A stretch of DNA of 64,000 bases from Candidatus Anaerostipes avistercoris (GTDB lineage Bacteria; Bacillota; Clostridia; Lachnospirales; Lachnospiraceae): the NCBI GenBank assembly GCA_019119895.1, contig DWWD01000020.1, positions 90,311-154,310 on the forward strand, read 5' to 3'. Below are positions 45,831 through 53,233 of this stretch, in pieces. The notes under the pieces were generated by a model that searched no databases, was not told the DNA's origin, and saw only the letters and a program-made list of their open reading frames with translations. Positions within the stretch are counted from its first letter, which is position 1; every line of letters starts with the position of its first letter. The position numbers were made by a program, and so were the translations under genes.

Positions 45831-46616
45831 TTAATGCGGTTTTCCATGTAGCCGTATGATTTTATTTTTTTCTTCTCCAAATCGATCCAATAGCTCATCG
45901 GGCAATTTTTCATCAGTTATAACATTTGTAATATCAGATAAGGGCGCAATCTGAAGGATTGCAGCCGCATGGAATTTTGTATGGTCTGCCAGGACATAAG
46001 TAACACCGGAATTCTTTATGATCAGTTTTTTCCATTCAATCACATCCAGCTGATTGTTTGATAATCCCTTCTCAGGCGTTATGCCATCTACACCGATAAA
46101 ACCAATATCAGCGTTCATATCCATAAGATTATCTTCTGCAATGATCCCGGAAGTAGAAGAATATCCTTTTCGTACATATCCTCCAATAAATAACATATCA
46201 ATGGTGTCTGTATTCAGCAGAATGTTTGCAATTTCAAAATAGTTTGTAATGATTGTCAGATGCAGCTTTGTATTTTTAATTGTCTGCGCCAGTGTGAGGC
46301 ATGTTGTAGACGCATCTAATATGATAGAAGATCCATCCTGGATCAGATCCAGAGCGTAATGAGCAATGGATTCTTTCTCTGCGACACACTGGCCGATTCT
46401 GCGGTCGATTTTGGGAAAAGCAGAGGATTCCGAATCCGGTGAAAGAGATTCGGCTCCGCCATGAGTTCGTTTGATCAGACCTTTCTGTTCCAATGCCGTT
46501 AAGTCCCTCCTCATAGTGGCTGGAGACACATCAAATGTCAGATATAATTCTGAGAAAACAACTTTTCTATGTTCATTTATATATTGCAGGACGGCGTTGC
46601 GTCTTCGATTGTTCAA
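45831..46616 (-). CDS. DeoR-family regulator of the mannose-type PTS operon
   Basis: About 261 residues from a TTG start at 46616: AGGAGG is eight bases from it but only one base from the upstream ATG 46625, and the resulting MNNRRR start matches its paralogue at 53029. DeoR helix-turn-helix VSPATMRRDLTALEQ, then a DeoRC sugar-phosphate domain (IILDASTTCLTLA, GVDGITPEKGLSN). Divergent from the EIIA operon, whose promoter region holds five CGCTCA boxes, its likely sites. Confidence 0.88.
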   Translation of the reverse strand: MNNRRRNAVLQYINEHRKVVFSELYLTFDVSPATMRRDLTALEQKGLIKRTHGGAESLSPDSESSAFPKIDRRIGQCVAEKESIAHYALDLIQDGSSIILDASTTCLTLAQTIKNTKLHLTIITNYFEIANILLNTDTIDMLFIGGYVRKGYSSTSGIIAEDNLMDMNADIGFIGVDGITPEKGLSNNQLDVIEWKKLIIKNSGVTYVLADHTKFHAAAILQIAPLSDITNVITDEKLPDELLDRFGEEKNKIIRLHGKPH

Positions 46617-46640
46617 AATAGTCATACCTCCTATTGTTAT

Positions 46641-46787
46641 CGCTCATTTATATTATATATAATATCAAAAATGATGGAAAAGTCAACACAAAACGCTCAT
46701 ATTGCAAAAATAACGCTCAAAATAATCATAATAATGGCGAAATGAGCGAAATATGTGATTGACAATCGCTCATAACAAATCTATAAT
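46641..46787 (+). promoter_or_regulatory. Promoter and five-box CGCTCA operator array
   Basis: A perfect promoter: TTGACA 46759-46764, 17 bases, TATAAT 46782-46787. The hexamer CGCTCA occurs at 46641, 46694, 46714 and 46767, and inverted (TGAGCG) at 46743. The copy at 46767 lies between -35 and -10, so a bound repressor would block polymerase; the copy at 46641 is next to the DeoR gene start and could give autoregulation. Confidence 0.75.
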
Positions 46788-46837
46788 AAACTTAAGAAAT
46801 GGAAATGATAAACAGTAAGAAAGAAAAGGAGTGAAAC

Positions 46838-47278
46838 ATGAAAGAAATAGGAACAAAAATCAATGAAATCCAATCTGATATTCCGGGAATTATTCTTTTA
46901 AGCCACGGTCCGCTGGCTTCCGGATTATTAGGAACCATGGAGATGGTGTTAGGAACTGTTGAGAACGTAACGGCATTGGAACTGGAAGAAGGCGACCATA
47001 CGGAAGAATACAGAAAGAGGATAGCAGAAATTGCGGAAGCCATGCCGGAAAAATCCGTGTTTTTAATGGATATTTTCGGGGGAAGTCCTTTCAACCAGGT
47101 AATACAGTATTTCCTGGAGAACAGCAAAGAAATAAGAGCGGTATCCGGAATGAATCTGGGAATGCTGATGGCAGCGGTGAATGCAAGACAGAATAATGAT
47201 TCCGATATGATCGAAGAGATTACGAAAATGGGAAAAGAGGCTGTCATAAATATAGGGAAGCAGTGGAATGAACAGTGA
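46838..47278 (+). CDS. PTS EIIA, mannose/fructose family
   Basis: 146 residues; phosphohistidine in LLSHGPLASGLL near residue 23, then the typical VFLMDIFGGSPFNQ segment. Accepts phosphate from HPr and passes it to EIIB. First gene of an operon driven by the promoter at 46759. Its EIIB is encoded at 49199; EIIC is absent and EIID is only a fragment. Confidence 0.9.
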   Translation: MKEIGTKINEIQSDIPGIILLSHGPLASGLLGTMEMVLGTVENVTALELEEGDHTEEYRKRIAEIAEAMPEKSVFLMDIFGGSPFNQVIQYFLENSKEIRAVSGMNLGMLMAAVNARQNNDSDMIEEITKMGKEAVINIGKQWNEQ

Positions 47279-47299
47279 TATGTGAAAAGGGTGAGAAAT

Positions 47300-47693
47300 A
47301 TGGAAATAATCCTGATTTTTATATGGGCAGGAGTTCTGATCTCGCTGCTTTGTGACAGGAGAATAAGGAAAATAACAGAAGAGGTCATGGATTACGGAAC
47401 AAAGGGACAGACAGGAGAACAGGCAGTCCGATTGTTTCTGAAAGAGATGGGCGGAAAGATGAAAATAAAATACGATTTTCACAGTATGTTTGATTATTAC
47501 GATATAAAAAGTGAAACATTGAACATATGCTCATTGAGTAAAAATTCATCCTCTCTTTATTTTTACTGTCATGCGCTGCGTCAGATTGTTTTTGGGATCA
47601 GAGGACAAAAGAAGAAAAAACTGTATGCTTTGAAAACAGCTTTTTTAATGCTGCTGAGGATATCAGGACCGGTCATGCTGGTGCTTTTGCTGA
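47300..47693 (+). pseudogene. YugP-like zinc-peptidase remnant, active site degenerate
   Basis: The first 130 or so residues (ATG 47300, GGGTGAG upstream) begin with a membrane helix and then follow the outline of YugP-type membrane zinc metallopeptidases: a GQTGEQAVRLFLKEMGG segment, DYYDIKSETLNICSLS, and a helix where HEXXH should be. Here that helix reads CHALRQIV, so the zinc site is gone. Near 47690 the frame crosses into sequence that is the out-of-frame remnant of a PTS EIID gene and ends at 47914. The family assignment rests on pattern similarity by eye and is moderate. Confidence 0.45.
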
Positions 47694-48053
47694 ATTCTGG
47701 CGAATGTAATCGGCTGGTTTTCACATCTGATCGGATACAATCTGGGCGGACAGTCTATTATCCAGCTGCTCCAGAAAGGTATTTTCCAGAAAATCCTGCT
47801 GGCAGTCAGCGTCATTGGATTTACGATGATGGGGGTTATGACAGCGAGCAATGCACATATCAATGCGGTCTTCCAGATTACCAGCGATTATACGATTCAG
47901 GGATTTTTGGATGAAGCTCTGCCGGGAGTGCTGATGATGATCTTCTGCTGGTGCGGGTTTAATTATATGTCAAAGGGAGGCAAGTTCGTAAAAATGCTTC
48001 TTGTAACGACGATCGTTGGACTGTTATGCGGATTTGCAGGAATTTTAGGATAA
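47694..48053 (+). pseudogene. PTS EIID (mannose family), C-terminal fragment only
   Basis: In the frame ending at 48053, without a start codon at its head, about 119 residues match the C-terminal part of ManZ-type EIID: NVIGWFSHLIGYNLGGQSI, TASNAHINAVF, then two membrane helices ending in GFAGILG. A stop at 47691 closes the frame upstream. The N-terminal half of EIID and the whole EIIC gene are missing between EIIA and this point. Confidence 0.75.
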
Positions 48054-48069
48054 GATACGAGGTGACAAA

Positions 48070-49185
48070 ATGAAAGTACTCTGCATGTATGATGCGTTAT
48101 ATAAGAATTACAAGGAACAAATCACATATTCGAAAGAATATGCTGAGAAATTTATAGAAGAACCCGTTGTGATCGGAAAATACACCGATCCGGATCCATC
48201 GGTGGATTTTATAAAAAATATTTACCGGCTGGAAAAATTTGGTCCGGATCCTGAGCCTATGGTGCCGGCATATGAAGAAAACCTGGATACAGAGGTGCTG
48301 GCTGTATCATTTTCTCCTGTGTCAGGAGCCATGATGGATCGTTTCCATAATCTGAGAGTCATAGGGATTTCAAGAACGGGAACAGAAAATGTTGATATTC
48401 CGGCAGCAACCGAAAGAGGGATTCTTGTTGTAAACGCGGCAGGAAGAAATGCAAATGCGGTATCAGATTATGCGATCGGGCTGATGATCGCGGAAGCAAG
48501 GAATACTGCGAGACAGCATGCGTTGATGAAAGCAGGCGGACTGGTAAAAGAATTTTCCAATAATGCGATTATGCCGGATCTGCATGGGAAAACGGTAGGT
48601 CTGTTCGGATTCGGGTATATTGGGAAGCTGATGGCAGAAAAGCTGTCCGGATTTCATGTGAAGATCATTGCGGTGGATCCATATGTAACAGAAGAAGAAA
48701 TGAAGGAACACAATGTAAGAAAAGTAAATCTGGAAACTCTGTGCAGAGAGTCAGATTTCATCAGTCTTCATGCCAGACAGACGAAAGAAAACGAGAATAC
48801 GTTTGACAAAGAACAGTTTGAAATGATGAAGCCAACGGCATATTTTATCAATACAGCCAGGGCATCCATGGTAAATTATGATGCGATGATAGAAGCCTTG
48901 CAGGAGAGGAAAATCGCCGGAGCGGCCACGGACGTATATCCGAAAATGCCTCTGGATATAGATGACCCCATTCGGAAGCTGGATAATATTACACTGTCTG
49001 CTCATTTGGCCGGCAGTACGACAGACGCAGTCATCAATTCATGGAAATATGTTTTTCAGAGGATATCAAATACCATACATCACATTTCTTCTTTCGGTGT
49101 ATTAAATCCGGAAGTTTTGGAAATGGATGTATATAAAAAATGGGCAGAGGATAGAAAGGCGCTCATTAAGATAATCGAGTCATGA
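48070..49185 (+). CDS. D-isomer-specific 2-hydroxyacid dehydrogenase
   Basis: 371 residues. NAD-binding motif VGLFGFGYIGKLMAE; catalytic Arg in SLHARQTKENENT and His in LSAHLAGSTTD; FINTARASMVNYDAM matches the phosphoglycerate dehydrogenase-like group. It would reduce a 2-keto acid or oxidise a D-2-hydroxyacid. It lies within the PTS operon, 16 bases after the EIID remnant, so its substrate probably derives from the sugar imported there, but the sequence does not identify it. Confidence 0.85.
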   Translation: MKVLCMYDALYKNYKEQITYSKEYAEKFIEEPVVIGKYTDPDPSVDFIKNIYRLEKFGPDPEPMVPAYEENLDTEVLAVSFSPVSGAMMDRFHNLRVIGISRTGTENVDIPAATERGILVVNAAGRNANAVSDYAIGLMIAEARNTARQHALMKAGGLVKEFSNNAIMPDLHGKTVGLFGFGYIGKLMAEKLSGFHVKIIAVDPYVTEEEMKEHNVRKVNLETLCRESDFISLHARQTKENENTFDKEQFEMMKPTAYFINTARASMVNYDAMIEALQERKIAGAATDVYPKMPLDIDDPIRKLDNITLSAHLAGSTTDAVINSWKYVFQRISNTIHHISSFGVLNPEVLEMDVYKKWAEDRKALIKIIES

Positions 49186-49198
49186 GGAGGTAATGGTT

Positions 49199-49690
49199 AT
49201 GATTTGTATGACACGGGTAGATTTCAGAATGATTCACGGGCAGGTTGCAAGCGTGTGGATTCCTCATTACAGCGCGACCAAAGTCGTCATCATCGATGAT
49301 ACAACGAGCAAAGATACATTTGTGCAGCAGATTCTGACATTCGCAGCGCCAAAAGGAACAAGCGTAGAGTTTTATAACGTAGAAGACGGTGTTGCGAAAT
49401 ATAAAGAAGATCAATTCGGAAATGGAAAAATCATTGTTATTTTCCGATCCATCGAACAGGCGTATCAGGCGTACATGCAGGGATTTGAATTTGAATCAAT
49501 CAATGTAGGGCAGACGCCGAGAGAAAGCAATCAGGTTCATGCGACGGCAACAGTATATGTGTCAAAAGAGGACCTGGATCATTTGAAGGAATTGGATCAG
49601 AAAGGGGTGTATGTATATTTCCGTCAGGAAATTTCAAAACCGGAAGTACAGCTGGATTCTGTTATAAAGAAGATAGGAGATAAATTCTGA
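49199..49690 (+). CDS. PTS EIIB, mannose/fructose/sorbose family
   Basis: 163 residues from ATG 49199 (GAGGAGG eight bases upstream; ATG 49193 is too close). Phosphohistidine in RMIHGQVAS; TKVVIIDDTTSKD and INVGQTPRES are typical. Partner of the EIIA at 46838. Its stop overlaps the next ATG by one base. Confidence 0.9.
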   Translation: MICMTRVDFRMIHGQVASVWIPHYSATKVVIIDDTTSKDTFVQQILTFAAPKGTSVEFYNVEDGVAKYKEDQFGNGKIIVIFRSIEQAYQAYMQGFEFESINVGQTPRESNQVHATATVYVSKEDLDHLKELDQKGVYVYFRQEISKPEVQLDSVIKKIGDKF

Positions 49691-49929
49691 TGGAAAAATT
49701 GATATTTAGGATCAGCTGGATTCTGCTGGCTGTCGCGATACTGATCATACCTGCCGTTGGAGAGCAGGCAGTCCGAAATGGACCCTGGGGAGCCGTGATC
49801 GCTGTGACCGCAATCGCAGCGATTGCATTAAGGCTCTGTGTACTGCAGAAGACAAAGATAAAAAAAGAGAAAAAAACCTTTGGTTTAAAGCAGAGGAGAC
49901 AGGCTTATGAAAATAGTAAACGGATTTGA
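49690..49929 (+). CDS. Small two-helix membrane protein
   Basis: 79 residues with two membrane helices (about 5-22 and 34-52) and a basic tail. No family recognised. Coupled by overlap to EIIB upstream and to the aldolase downstream (23-base overlap), so it belongs to the operon; a role at the PTS permease is only a guess. Confidence 0.6.
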   Translation: MEKLIFRISWILLAVAILIIPAVGEQAVRNGPWGAVIAVTAIAAIALRLCVLQKTKIKKEKKTFGLKQRRQAYENSKRI

Positions 49930-50752
49930 TTTATTTGCATATGCAAAAAAGAAAAATTTGCTGCTTCCGGCGTTTAATACAACCAATCTGGAAATGACAA
50001 AAGCGATTATCCTTGGATTAAATGACGCACATCTTCCAGGTTTTATACAAATTTCCTCCAATAATCTGAAACTATCAGATCCGGGGATGATCGCAGATCT
50101 GGTCCGCGATTTTCTTGAAAATACGGAAACGCCCATCGGGCTTCACCTGGATCATGGAAAAAGTTTTGAAGATGTCAGACGATGTGTAGACGCGGGATTT
50201 ACTTCCGTCATGGTGGATGCGTCAGCATATGGATTTGAAGATAATATCAGAGCAGTCCGCAGAGCGGCAGAATACTGCCATTTCTATGATATACCGGTGG
50301 AAGCGGAACTTGGCGCGATCCGCGGAAAGGAAGATGATAACTGCAGTGAAGCCGACTGTAAGACAGATCCCGCTCTGGTGGAGGAATTTGTCGACCGGTC
50401 GGGGTGCGATACACTGGCGGTGTCCATAGGAAATGTACACGGATTAGAGGAAATTCCCAGAATCGATCTGCCGCTCCTGAAAGAAATTGCAGAAGTTTCC
50501 CCAGTCCCTCTTGTACTTCATGGTGGTTCGGGAATTTCATTTGAACTGATACGAAATATGAAAACATATAAAATGTCAAAAATCAATTATGGATCGGATC
50601 TCAGGCAGGCGTACATAAAAACATTCGGAAAAGCATATGAAGTCAACCACAAAGAAGCTGATCTGTATGGATTAAGTATGAAAGCAGTAGAAAATGTACG
50701 TCAGACAGCGTGTGATCTGGTCAGAATCATCAATGGATTTGAAGAAGGATGA
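49907..50752 (+). CDS. Class II aldolase (ketose-bisphosphate family)
   Basis: 281 residues with GLHLDHGKSFED (catalytic Asp, zinc His), PVEAELGAIRG, VSIGNVHG and the phosphate loop VLHGGSGISFE. Similar in type to the aldolase at 42106 but with clear differences, so not a recent duplicate. Likely cleaves the phosphorylated ketose produced in this pathway. Confidence 0.87.
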   Translation: MKIVNGFDLFAYAKKKNLLLPAFNTTNLEMTKAIILGLNDAHLPGFIQISSNNLKLSDPGMIADLVRDFLENTETPIGLHLDHGKSFEDVRRCVDAGFTSVMVDASAYGFEDNIRAVRRAAEYCHFYDIPVEAELGAIRGKEDDNCSEADCKTDPALVEEFVDRSGCDTLAVSIGNVHGLEEIPRIDLPLLKEIAEVSPVPLVLHGGSGISFELIRNMKTYKMSKINYGSDLRQAYIKTFGKAYEVNHKEADLYGLSMKAVENVRQTACDLVRIINGFEEG

Positions 50753-50758
50753 GATAAA

Positions 50759-52207
50759 GTGTATTATTTGGGATTTGATATCGGAACTTCCGCATTAAAG
50801 ACCATACTGATGGATGAGTATCAGGAAATTTTATATGACTCTGCCCAGAACTATCAATATGATGAACCGGAAGAAGGGTATAAAGAAATGAATCCGGAAA
50901 TCTGGTTTCAGGCAGTGTATTCCGAACTGAAGCATGTAACGGCCCGATTCAGGGAACAGAAGATAGCGGCAGTCGGAGTGACGGGACAGATGCACACAAC
51001 GGTATTTTTGGACAAATGGGGCAGGGTCATCCGTCCCGCGATCATGTGGAATGACACAAGAACAAAAGATGAAATTGACGATTTAAAGAAAAAACTAGCA
51101 GAGCATCAGGAAACCCGTTATATTTCAAAGATAATTTCTACCGGGAGTCCGGCGGTGAATGTTTTGTGGATAAAGGAGAATGAACCGGAACATTTCAAAA
51201 AAACTGTCAGAATCATGACAGCATATGATTACATCGTTTATCGTCTGACCGGCCGCTGCAGCTGTGATTACTGCGGGGCATCCACAAGTTCTTTTTATGA
51301 TATTCAGACTAAGAGGTGGTCAGAGACCATGCTCCGGTATACAGGAATCAAAAAAGAGATGCTTGGGGAAATTCACAGAAGCTGTGATGTGATAGGAATG
51401 ATTCATCCGGAACTGTGTGCGAAGCTGAAAATATCGTATCCGGTGAAAGTAATTGCAGGGACAGGAGATAACCCCGCAACAGCGGCAGCTATGGGAATTT
51501 TGGACCAGAAAGAACCTGTTATCTCTCTTGGTACATCCGGAGTTGTCATTTATCCGAAAAAAGATGGAGACTTTGACGGAAAAGGAAAGAATGTTCTGTT
51601 TTGTGCGAAAGGAAATGAGATGATTAACATCTGTCAGGGTGTGGTGCAGGCAGCAGGAGGCGCTCACAAGTGGTGGATTGAACAGATTCTTTCGGCAGAT
51701 CAGATGGGTATTGATCAGGATAGAATGGAGGTCCTGGGAGACAATCAGGTTTTATTCTATCCTCATATCGCCGGAGATAAAACATTATATTCAGATGCAG
51801 GTCTCCGGGGCGCTTTTTTGAATCTTGGCAGTTATACCAGGAGAGAACATATGACACAGGCTGTGCTGGAAGGAGTCGCCTATGCAGTCAGAGAAGTACT
51901 GGAAACAATGGGAATGAAAGAAACGCCGGAAAAGATGCGGGTCAGCGGCGGAGGGAGCCGAAGTCCTGTCTGGATGGAGATCATGGCCAATGTTCTGCGA
52001 ACGCAGATTGAAGTACATGAGACAAAAGAAAGTCCGGGATACGGAATCTGTCTTCTGGCCGCAATGGCGGATACAGGGATGAAGAAAAGGAAGACAGAAT
52101 CGGAAGAAAAAAACATTTACATGCCGGATACAGAAACGATAAAGAAATATGAAAAAACATATAGAAAATATCAGAGGATTCATGATGCGGTAATGGAAAT
52201 CAGATAA
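50759..52207 (+). CDS. FGGY-family carbohydrate kinase (xylulokinase-like)
   Basis: 482 residues from GTG 50759. FGGY motifs: LGFDIGTSALKT phosphate loop, VTGQMHTTVFLD, IMWNDTRT, GTGDNPATAAAMG, SLGTSGVVI and VSGGGSRSPVWMEIMANVL. Most like xylulokinase; phosphorylates a pentulose or related ketose. Last gene of the operon, before a terminator. The presence of both a PTS and a kinase means two substrates or a two-step phosphorylation to a bisphosphate for the aldolase. Confidence 0.87.
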   Translation: MYYLGFDIGTSALKTILMDEYQEILYDSAQNYQYDEPEEGYKEMNPEIWFQAVYSELKHVTARFREQKIAAVGVTGQMHTTVFLDKWGRVIRPAIMWNDTRTKDEIDDLKKKLAEHQETRYISKIISTGSPAVNVLWIKENEPEHFKKTVRIMTAYDYIVYRLTGRCSCDYCGASTSSFYDIQTKRWSETMLRYTGIKKEMLGEIHRSCDVIGMIHPELCAKLKISYPVKVIAGTGDNPATAAAMGILDQKEPVISLGTSGVVIYPKKDGDFDGKGKNVLFCAKGNEMINICQGVVQAAGGAHKWWIEQILSADQMGIDQDRMEVLGDNQVLFYPHIAGDKTLYSDAGLRGAFLNLGSYTRREHMTQAVLEGVAYAVREVLETMGMKETPEKMRVSGGGSRSPVWMEIMANVLRTQIEVHETKESPGYGICLLAAMADTGMKKRKTESEEKNIYMPDTETIKKYEKTYRKYQRIHDAVMEIR

Positions 52208-52235
52208 GAGAGAGACGGTCAGCCGTCTCTCTTTT
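52206..52235. terminator. Bidirectional terminator
   Basis: Perfect arms AAGAGAGAGACGG and CCGTCTCTCTTTT around a four-base loop, between convergent kinase and DeoR genes. Confidence 0.88.
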
Positions 52236-52246
52236 GACATAAAAAG

Positions 52247-53029
52247 TTATATTTTATCAATCGAAGCACGTATTATTTTGGGTTTATTTTCTCCAAAAGA
52301 ATGATAGATATCATCTTCCAGCTGATCATCTGTGATGACATAATCGACTTTGTCAAATGGTGCAATCTGCATCATGGCGCTGCGGTTAAATTTTGTATGA
52401 TCCGCCAAAACAACAGTTTTGGAAGAAGCTTTCATCATTGCCTGCTTCAGAGGGATGATATCCAGTCGGTTATTCAGGAATCCTTTTTCAGGGTGGACAG
52501 CATCTGCACCGGCAAATAAAATATTACAGCTTAGATTCTCTGTCGTTTGTTCTGCAATGGCGCCGTAAGTAGCTGCTGTTGTTTTATGTACAATACCGCC
52601 GATAAAAAATAATTCAATCGACATATGTTCTTTTAGCAACAGAGCAATATCGAAGCTGTTGGTAATAATATTTAAAGTTAAATTGGAAGAAGCAATGATT
52701 CTGGCCAGTTCGAGACAAGTTGTAGAATCATCTATGATAATAGAATCACCATTATGCAGCAATTGAAAAGCGCACTGTGCGATCAGGACTTTCTCTTGGG
52801 GAGCCAGGATCGAGCGCTCATAAGTGGACAGAACCGCCGGCTGTTCCGCAGGAGGATTGATCGACTTGGCACCTCCGTGAACTCGGTGGATTAATCCTTC
52901 CTGATCCAGGACAACCAGATCTCTGCGCATGGTCGCGGCGGAAACCTCAAATTCACTGCACAAATCTGCAAATCGAACATAGCCGCGCTGATTGATCACC
53001 TCAAGAATATGGTATCTTCTGTTGTTCAA
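52247..53029 (-). CDS. DeoR-family regulator, paralogue of the 46616 gene
   Basis: 260 residues from a TTG start at 53029. Helix-turn-helix VSAATMRRDLVVLDQ and a DeoRC domain (SIIIDDSTTCLELA, GADAVHPEKGFLNN), both very close in wording to the regulator at 46616. Convergent with the kinase operon, so the two DeoR genes bracket it. It probably shares the effector class of its paralogue. Confidence 0.88.
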   Translation of the reverse strand: MNNRRYHILEVINQRGYVRFADLCSEFEVSAATMRRDLVVLDQEGLIHRVHGGAKSINPPAEQPAVLSTYERSILAPQEKVLIAQCAFQLLHNGDSIIIDDSTTCLELARIIASSNLTLNIITNSFDIALLLKEHMSIELFFIGGIVHKTTAATYGAIAEQTTENLSCNILFAGADAVHPEKGFLNNRLDIIPLKQAMMKASSKTVVLADHTKFNRSAMMQIAPFDKVDYVITDDQLEDDIYHSFGENKPKIIRASIDKI

Positions 53030-53057
53030 AATATCACCTCTCTTTTTTCTCTCATTT

Positions 53058-53087
53058 ATTATAAAAAAAAGACTAAAATTGTGTCAA
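53058..53087 (-). promoter_or_regulatory. Promoter of the second DeoR gene
   Basis: On the minus strand TTGACA (53087-53082), 18 bases, TATAAT (53063-53058). Confidence 0.65.
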
Positions 53088-53233
53088 CAAGGAGATGGGC
53101 AAAACGGTAAAATTTGGTACGATTTTTAAAGCAGGAAAGAAATATATCAGACAGAGAGAACTTTTCCATATTTTGAAAGCAGGACGGTTGTGGTATACTG
53201 TAGGCAGTGAAGAAATCAAAACCAGGAGAGCTT

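Noticed and set aside
47282..47914. A single 210-residue membrane protein
   Set aside because: Its C-terminal third is low-plausibility sequence and overlaps, in another frame, a clear EIID fragment; it is better read as two broken genes.
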